Shown here one piece after another: positions 7,708-11,175 of a stretch of DNA of 11,175 nt. A program made the translations under genes and the position numbers. This DNA comes from Veillonella sp. (GTDB lineage: Bacteria; Bacillota; Negativicutes; Veillonellales; Veillonellaceae), in NCBI RefSeq assembly GCF_015058545.1, contig NZ_SVCB01000080.1, positions 1-11,175 of the forward strand, in the 5' to 3' direction. A model generated the notes under the pieces. It saw only the letters and a program-made list of their open reading frames with translations. It searched no databases and had not been told where the DNA came from. Position 1 is the first letter of the stretch. Each line of letters begins with the position of its first letter.

Positions 7708-8979
7708 ATGGGAATTCAAAAGCCTAGAGGTACACAAGACTTATTACCTAATGTAATTGGTAATTGGCGCTATGTGGAAGACAAAATTCGCCGTATTTGC
7801 GCAGCGTACGGATTTGACGAGATTCGTACACCTATGTTTGAAGAAACAGGTTTGTTTTTGCGTGGTATCGGTGAAACAACCGACGTAGTTCAGAAGGAAA
7901 TGTACACATTCCCGACAGGCGACAAAAAAGAACAGACTTATACGTTGCGTCCTGAAAATACGGCATCCGCCGTACGCGCCTATTTAGAAAACAAAGTATA
8001 CGGCCAGGAAAACTTGACGAAATGGTTCTACATCGGACCGATGTTCCGTCATGACAAACCACAGGCCGGTCGTTATCGCCAGTTCTACCAATTCGGTGTG
8101 GAAGTATTGGGTACGCAGGCTCCGGCAACTGACGCCGAAGTAATTTTGATGGTGTTGCAATTATTTAACGACTTCGGCCTTAAGGACTTAAGCGTACAGG
8201 TTAACTCCGTAGGTTGTCCGAATTGCCGTCCCGCTTACCGTGAAAAGTTAATTGCCTTCTTTGAACCTAAAAAAGATCAACTTTGCCCGGATTGCCAAGC
8301 TCGTTTATATAAGAACCCGCTTCGCATTTTGGACTGCAAAGAAGAAACTTGTAAAGCTTTATCCGTTGGGGCCCCTGAAATTCATGAAAACTTATGTCAG
8401 GAATGTTCCGACCACTTCGATCAGCTCCAGAAATTCTTGACCGCAGCGAATGTTAATTATGTTGTAAACCCTCGTTTGGTACGCGGTTTGGATTACTACA
8501 CGAAGACAGCTTTCGAAGTACAGTATGCACCGCTCGGTTCTCAAAGTGCCGTAGCCGGTGGCGGTCGTTATGACGGTCTCGTAGAAGAATTGGATGGTCC
8601 GCATACGCCGGCTGTGGGTTTTGCCATGGGCATCGAACGTCTCTTGTTGGCCCTTGAAAAGCAAGGTTTATTACCGGAAGAAACGATTGATCCGTCCGTG
8701 TTTGTAGTTGCTTTAGGCGAAGAAGCACAGGTAGCCGGTTTTAAATTGGTTAACGACCTTCATAAAGCCTATATTAAGGCGGCTATGGACGGCGAAGGTA
8801 AAAGTATGAAGAGCCAGTTAAAACATGCTAACAAAATTAATGCAAAATATGTTATTATAGTGGGTGATGATGAATTAGCTCGCGGTGAAGCGATTATTCG
8901 CGACATGGAAAGCAGCGAGCAGGAAACCGTAGCCTTTACGGATGTATTGGCACGAGTAACTTCACTAGTGAAAGGATGA
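7708..8979 (+). CDS. hisS: Histidyl-tRNA synthetase
   Basis: HisRS charges tRNA-His with histidine; it is a class II synthetase that works as a homodimer in the cytoplasm. The protein has 423 residues, the normal bacterial length, and begins with the diagnostic PRGTQDLLP. Motif 2 contains R114 (YIGPMFRHDKPQAGRYRQF). The histidine-specific segment RGLDYYT begins at R259, equivalent to the catalytic arginine of E. coli HisRS, and is followed by AGGGRYDGL. Motif 3 is GFAMGIERLLL with R311. The insertion domain carries a cysteine cluster (CPNC, CPDC, DCKEETC), as in other Firmicute HisRS, that may bind zinc or be structural. The C-terminal 95 or so residues are the anticodon-binding alpha/beta domain. 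It is packed between hemZ (4-nt gap) and aspS, and no T-box leader fits in front of it. Confidence 0.97.
   Translation: MGIQKPRGTQDLLPNVIGNWRYVEDKIRRICAAYGFDEIRTPMFEETGLFLRGIGETTDVVQKEMYTFPTGDKKEQTYTLRPENTASAVRAYLENKVYGQENLTKWFYIGPMFRHDKPQAGRYRQFYQFGVEVLGTQAPATDAEVILMVLQLFNDFGLKDLSVQVNSVGCPNCRPAYREKLIAFFEPKKDQLCPDCQARLYKNPLRILDCKEETCKALSVGAPEIHENLCQECSDHFDQLQKFLTAANVNYVVNPRLVRGLDYYTKTAFEVQYAPLGSQSAVAGGGRYDGLVEELDGPHTPAVGFAMGIERLLLALEKQGLLPEETIDPSVFVVALGEEAQVAGFKLVNDLHKAYIKAAMDGEGKSMKSQLKHANKINAKYVIIVGDDELARGEAIIRDMESSEQETVAFTDVLARVTSLVKG
8971..8976 (+). promoter_or_regulatory. Ribosome binding site of aspS at the end of hisS
   Basis: AAAGGA lies 8 nt before the ATG at 8985. The earlier ATG at 8976, which overlaps the hisS stop as ATGA, would have this site directly abutting or inside it, so 8985 is preferred. 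The difference is three residues. Confidence 0.55.
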
Positions 8980-8984
8980 CAAGA

Positions 8985-10781
8985 ATGGAAACAATGCAAG
9001 GATTGCACCGCACACATGGTTGCGGTACTATCAGCGAAGAACAAGTAGGTAAGGAGGTTGTCCTTTGCGGTTGGGTAGAACGCCGTCGTGACCATGGCGG
9101 ATTGATTTTTATCGACCTTCGCGACCGCTCCGGCGTAGTTCAGGTCGTAGCATCCCCTGATCATAATTTAGAATCTTTCCACAAAGCGGAAGATGTACGT
9201 AGTGAATACGTACTTTGTGTTCGCGGTAAAATTACGGAACGTGATGCAGATGCCATCAACCCTAATTTGGCTACCGGTCGTTATGAAATGTACTGCGAAG
9301 AACTTCGCGTACTCAATGCGTCCAAAACACCACCGTTCTATATTCAAGACAATATTGACGTTGATGAAAATATCCGCTTAAAATATCGTTACTTGGATCT
9401 TCGCCGTCCGGAAATGCAGCGCAACTTAATCCTTCGTCACCGTGTGACTAAGGCTATGCGTGACTTCTTGGATTCCCGTGATTTCCTCGAAATTGAAACA
9501 CCAATGCTTACGAAGAGTACACCGGAAGGGGCTCGTGACTACTTGGTACCGTCCCGCGTGAACCCTGGTTCTTTCTATGCATTGCCACAGTCTCCTCAGA
9601 TTTTTAAACAAATCTTGATGGTAGCCGGTTATGAAAAATACTTCCAAATCGTTCGTTGTTTCCGTGATGAAGACTTACGTGCCGACCGTCAGCCTGAATT
9701 TACCCAGCTCGACTTGGAAATGAGCTTCATCGACCAAGAACAGATTCTGGAAACCTTGGAAGGCTTGATTCACCATGTATTCAAAACAACGATGGACATT
9801 GATGTTCAGATTCCGATGGCGCGCATCACTTGGGATGAAGCCATGGACAAATACGGTTCCGACAAACCGGACCTTCGTTTCGGCATGGAATTCACCGATG
9901 TAACCGACTTGGTTCGCACGACGGAATTCAAAGTGTTCCGCTCCGTGATTGACAACGGTGGTATGGTTAAAGGTATTGTAGTACCTGGCGATGCAGGCAT
10001 TCCGCGTCGTGAACTTGATGACCTCGTAAACTATGTTGGTCAGTACGGTGCTAAAGGCCTTGCTTGGGCATGCTTTAACGAAGACGGCACTATCAAATCC
10101 CAGATTATGAAATTCTTGGGTGAAGATACTATCCGTGCCATTGGTGAAAAAATGCAGGCTAAACCGGGCGACTTGGTACTCATGATTGCGGACAAACCGG
10201 CTGTGGTAGCCAAAGCTTTGGGTGAACTTCGTCTTGAAATGGGTCGTCGTATGAACCTTATCGACGAAAACAAATTGGCCTTCACTTGGGTAACCGACTT
10301 CCCAATGTTCGAATACGATGAAGAAGAAAAACGTTATGTGGCTATGCACCATCCGTTCACTTCACCTCGTGCCGAAGATATGGATAAATTAGAATCCGAT
10401 CCTGCATCCGTTAAAGCCATCGCCTATGATATGGTATTGAACGGCGTTGAAATCGGCGGCGGCAGTATCCGTATTTACCAATCCGATGTACAGGAAAAAG
10501 TATTCAAAGCTATCGGCCTTACGGAAGAAGAAAGCCGCAGCAAATTCGGTTTCATGTTGGATGCCTTCCAGTTCGGGGCACCTCCACACGGCGGTTGTGC
10601 CTTCGGTCTTGACCGTTTGGTAATGCTCATGGCTAAACGTCAATCCATCCGCGACGTAATTGCGTTCCCTAAGACACAGAGTGCGGCCGACCTCATGAGC
10701 CAGGCTCCGTCTACAGTTGCGCCAAAACAGTTGCGTGAACTTCACATTAAAACCGATACGGAAAAAGAAAAGTTAGTGTAA
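8985..10781 (+). CDS. aspS: Aspartyl-tRNA synthetase, bacterial type
   Basis: AspRS is a class IIb synthetase that charges tRNA-Asp and, in non-discriminating forms, also tRNA-Asn. The protein has 598 residues, the usual bacterial size. An N-terminal OB-fold anticodon-binding domain (about 20-115) begins with GWVERRRDHGGLIFIDLRDR. The catalytic core has FLEIETPMLTKSTPEGARDY, QSPQ at 202-205 and motif 2 with R227 (FRDEDLRADRQPEFTQLD). A bacterial GAD insertion domain lies at about 300-430. Motif 3 ends in FGLDRLVMLM with R544, followed by the conserved FPKTQSAADLM. H37 in the RRRDHGG string is the residue associated with relaxed tRNA specificity in some bacterial AspRS. Start chosen by the AAAGGA site; ATG 8976 (overlapping hisS) is the alternative. 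The gene is the last coding member of the block and is followed by a terminator. Confidence 0.97.
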   Translation: METMQGLHRTHGCGTISEEQVGKEVVLCGWVERRRDHGGLIFIDLRDRSGVVQVVASPDHNLESFHKAEDVRSEYVLCVRGKITERDADAINPNLATGRYEMYCEELRVLNASKTPPFYIQDNIDVDENIRLKYRYLDLRRPEMQRNLILRHRVTKAMRDFLDSRDFLEIETPMLTKSTPEGARDYLVPSRVNPGSFYALPQSPQIFKQILMVAGYEKYFQIVRCFRDEDLRADRQPEFTQLDLEMSFIDQEQILETLEGLIHHVFKTTMDIDVQIPMARITWDEAMDKYGSDKPDLRFGMEFTDVTDLVRTTEFKVFRSVIDNGGMVKGIVVPGDAGIPRRELDDLVNYVGQYGAKGLAWACFNEDGTIKSQIMKFLGEDTIRAIGEKMQAKPGDLVLMIADKPAVVAKALGELRLEMGRRMNLIDENKLAFTWVTDFPMFEYDEEEKRYVAMHHPFTSPRAEDMDKLESDPASVKAIAYDMVLNGVEIGGGSIRIYQSDVQEKVFKAIGLTEEESRSKFGFMLDAFQFGAPPHGGCAFGLDRLVMLMAKRQSIRDVIAFPKTQSAADLMSQAPSTVAPKQLRELHIKTDTEKEKLV

Positions 10782-10858
10782 AATCAAGTTTTTGGTAAAA
10801 AAAAGTATGACCGCTAGTACTTTTTGGTCTACTTCTGCTTGATATATGCTAAATCTAT
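10782..10858 (+). other. aspS 3' untranslated region with AT-rich inverted repeats
   Basis: This stretch contains ATCAAG (10783-10788) pairing with CTTGAT (10838-10843), enclosing AAAAAGTA (10800-10807) pairing with TACTTTTT (10818-10825) around a 10-nt loop. An alternative, mutually exclusive pairing joins GACC (10809-10812) to GGTC (10826-10829). The stems are weak and GC-poor, and no open reading frame or promoter is visible. It may be a weak first terminator or an mRNA end-stabilising fold; the function is unknown. Confidence 0.4.
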
Positions 10859-10904
10859 ATCAGTCGTTTGTTTCAAGACCTTGAAATAAACGGCTGATTT
10901 TGTT
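10859..10904 (+). terminator. Intrinsic terminator of aspS
   Basis: The left arm 10859-10877 (AT then CAGTCGTTTGTTTCAAG) pairs with the right arm 10880-10898 (CTTGAAATAAACGGCTG then AT). The pairing is complete apart from two G-U wobbles, giving about 18 pairs with a tight loop, followed by a T-rich run (ATTTTGTT). It should end transcripts from the recJ-aspS block. Its right arm also carries the -35 element of the 6S RNA promoter. Confidence 0.75.
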
Positions 10905-10912
10905 AATATAAT
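10881..10912 (+). promoter_or_regulatory. Probable sigma-A-type promoter of the 6S RNA gene
   Basis: The -35 element TTGAAA (10881-10886) is 17 bp from TAATAT (10904-10909), which has the extended -10 TG at 10901-10902. A perfect TATAAT overlaps at 10907-10912 but sits 20 bp from the -35. Either -10 places the start at about 10916-10919, just before the predicted 5' end of the 6S RNA. Confidence 0.65.
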
Positions 10913-10917
10913 AGTAA

Positions 10918-11092
10918 AGAATCCCCCTGCTGTGTGCGTGTGGTATCGTAGTTTTGAGCCAACACTATTACATCGGGAGCCTGGACTCTTGTATTGGCAC
11001 TATGCCTGATGAAGGACAGTAAGATTACGAGGAGGGCACCCACCTGCTATCGCAGGATCAAAACACGGTATATATACGGCATGGTGGGGCTC
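10918..11092 (+). ncRNA. ssrS: 6S RNA (SsrS), regulator of RNA polymerase
   Basis: 6S RNA mimics an open promoter and binds the housekeeping RNA polymerase holoenzyme, reducing transcription in stationary phase until short product RNAs release it. The predicted length is about 175 nt. A closing stem joins CCCC (10923-10926) to GGGG (11086-11089), then TGCTGTGTG (10928-10936) to TATATACGGCA (part of 11072-11081) with wobbles. GTTTTGA (10951-10957) pairs perfectly with TCAAAAC (11058-11064) on one side of the central bubble. The strings GGGAGCCTGGACTCTTGTATTGGC, split as GGGAGCC (10975-10981) and TGGACTCTTGTATTG (from 10982), and GGCACCCACC (11036-11045) resemble Firmicute 6S RNAs such as B. 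subtilis BsrA, which also lies next to aspS. Own promoter upstream and terminator downstream. Exact ends are inferred. Confidence 0.85.
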
Positions 11093-11094
11093 TT

Positions 11095-11122
11095 ATAAGC
11101 CGCCTTAGGGCGGCTTATTTTT
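11095..11122 (+). terminator. Intrinsic terminator of the 6S RNA gene
   Basis: A perfect 10-bp stem, ATAAGCCGCC (11095-11104) with GGCGGCTTAT (11109-11118), encloses the TTAG tetraloop and is followed by T's (11118-11122). This is a textbook Rho-independent terminator placed just after the closing stem of the 6S RNA. Confidence 0.9.
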
Positions 11123-11175
11123 GGCTCTTTGTCAAATTTTGGGGCGCTAAAGAGTCTATGCACTTTGAGGAAGGA
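11123..11175 (+). other. Leader into an unseen downstream gene
   Basis: These last bases hold a purine-rich GAGGAAGGA (11167-11175) that could be the ribosome binding site of a gene starting just past the window. An ATG at 11158, followed by an open frame of only six codons, is an alternative start with a weak site upstream. Nothing can be assigned from this length. Confidence 0.25.

Noticed and set aside
9675..10352. Antisense open frame of 225 codons opposite aspS
   Set aside because: Composition (rich in Phe, His, Thr) is what the reverse strand of a gene with strong codon bias gives, and aspS is clearly the real gene.
11129..11157. TTGTCA as a -35 element for the downstream gene
   Set aside because: No acceptable -10 box lies 16-18 bp downstream within the window.
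1..11175. Mobile elements, CRISPR arrays, tRNA or rRNA genes, defence or phage genes
   Set aside because: None seen: the window is almost fully occupied by conserved housekeeping genes on one strand, with no repeated spacers, terminal inverted repeats or transposase-like sequences.

Overview
The window is a dense, one-strand housekeeping locus from a low-to-mid-GC Firmicute. The best guess is a member of the Negativicutes (Veillonella/Dialister/Negativicoccus-like). This rests on the gene order, the strong AGGAGG-type ribosome binding sites, a GC content that I estimate by eye at just under 50%, and the character of the Rel, Fur and HisRS proteins. No genus-level marker is present, so the taxonomic call is an inference.

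Layout, all on the + strand: the 3' two-thirds of recJ (1-1271, cut by the window edge); rel, the bifunctional (p)ppGpp synthetase/hydrolase (1285-3519); dtd, D-aminoacyl-tRNA deacylase (3519-3968); a 65-bp AT-rich gap; a glyoxalase II-like metallo-beta-lactamase-fold hydrolase (4034-4654); an AI-2E family membrane protein (4668-5732); a Fur-type iron regulator (5729-6211); a HemZ-like radical SAM protein (6213-7703); hisS (7708-8979); and aspS (8985-10781). A 3' untranslated region of about 120 bp follows, with a strong intrinsic terminator. Then come a 6S RNA gene (ssrS, about 10918-11092) with its own promoter and a second, perfect terminator (11095-11122). The last 53 bases lead into an unseen downstream gene.

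Genes are separated by 0-13 nt or overlap by 1-4 nt (TGATG and ATGA junctions), except for the gap after dtd. recJ to aspS therefore reads like one long transcription unit, or two if the AT-rich gap holds a promoter. The themes are stringent response (rel), translation quality control and charging (dtd, hisS, aspS), iron and haem (fur, hemZ), and global transcription control (6S RNA). The recJ-rel-dtd-hisS-aspS-6S backbone matches the well-known Bacillus-type synteny, with apt absent between recJ and rel and a hydrolase-permease-fur-hemZ block inserted before hisS.

I found no mobile element, CRISPR array, tRNA, rRNA or obviously new system. The points most worth a second look are the ssrS promoter embedded in the aspS terminator, a tRNA-specificity residue in AspRS suggestive of a non-discriminating enzyme, the Fur-HemZ pairing, and the AT-rich octamer repeats upstream of the hydrolase.
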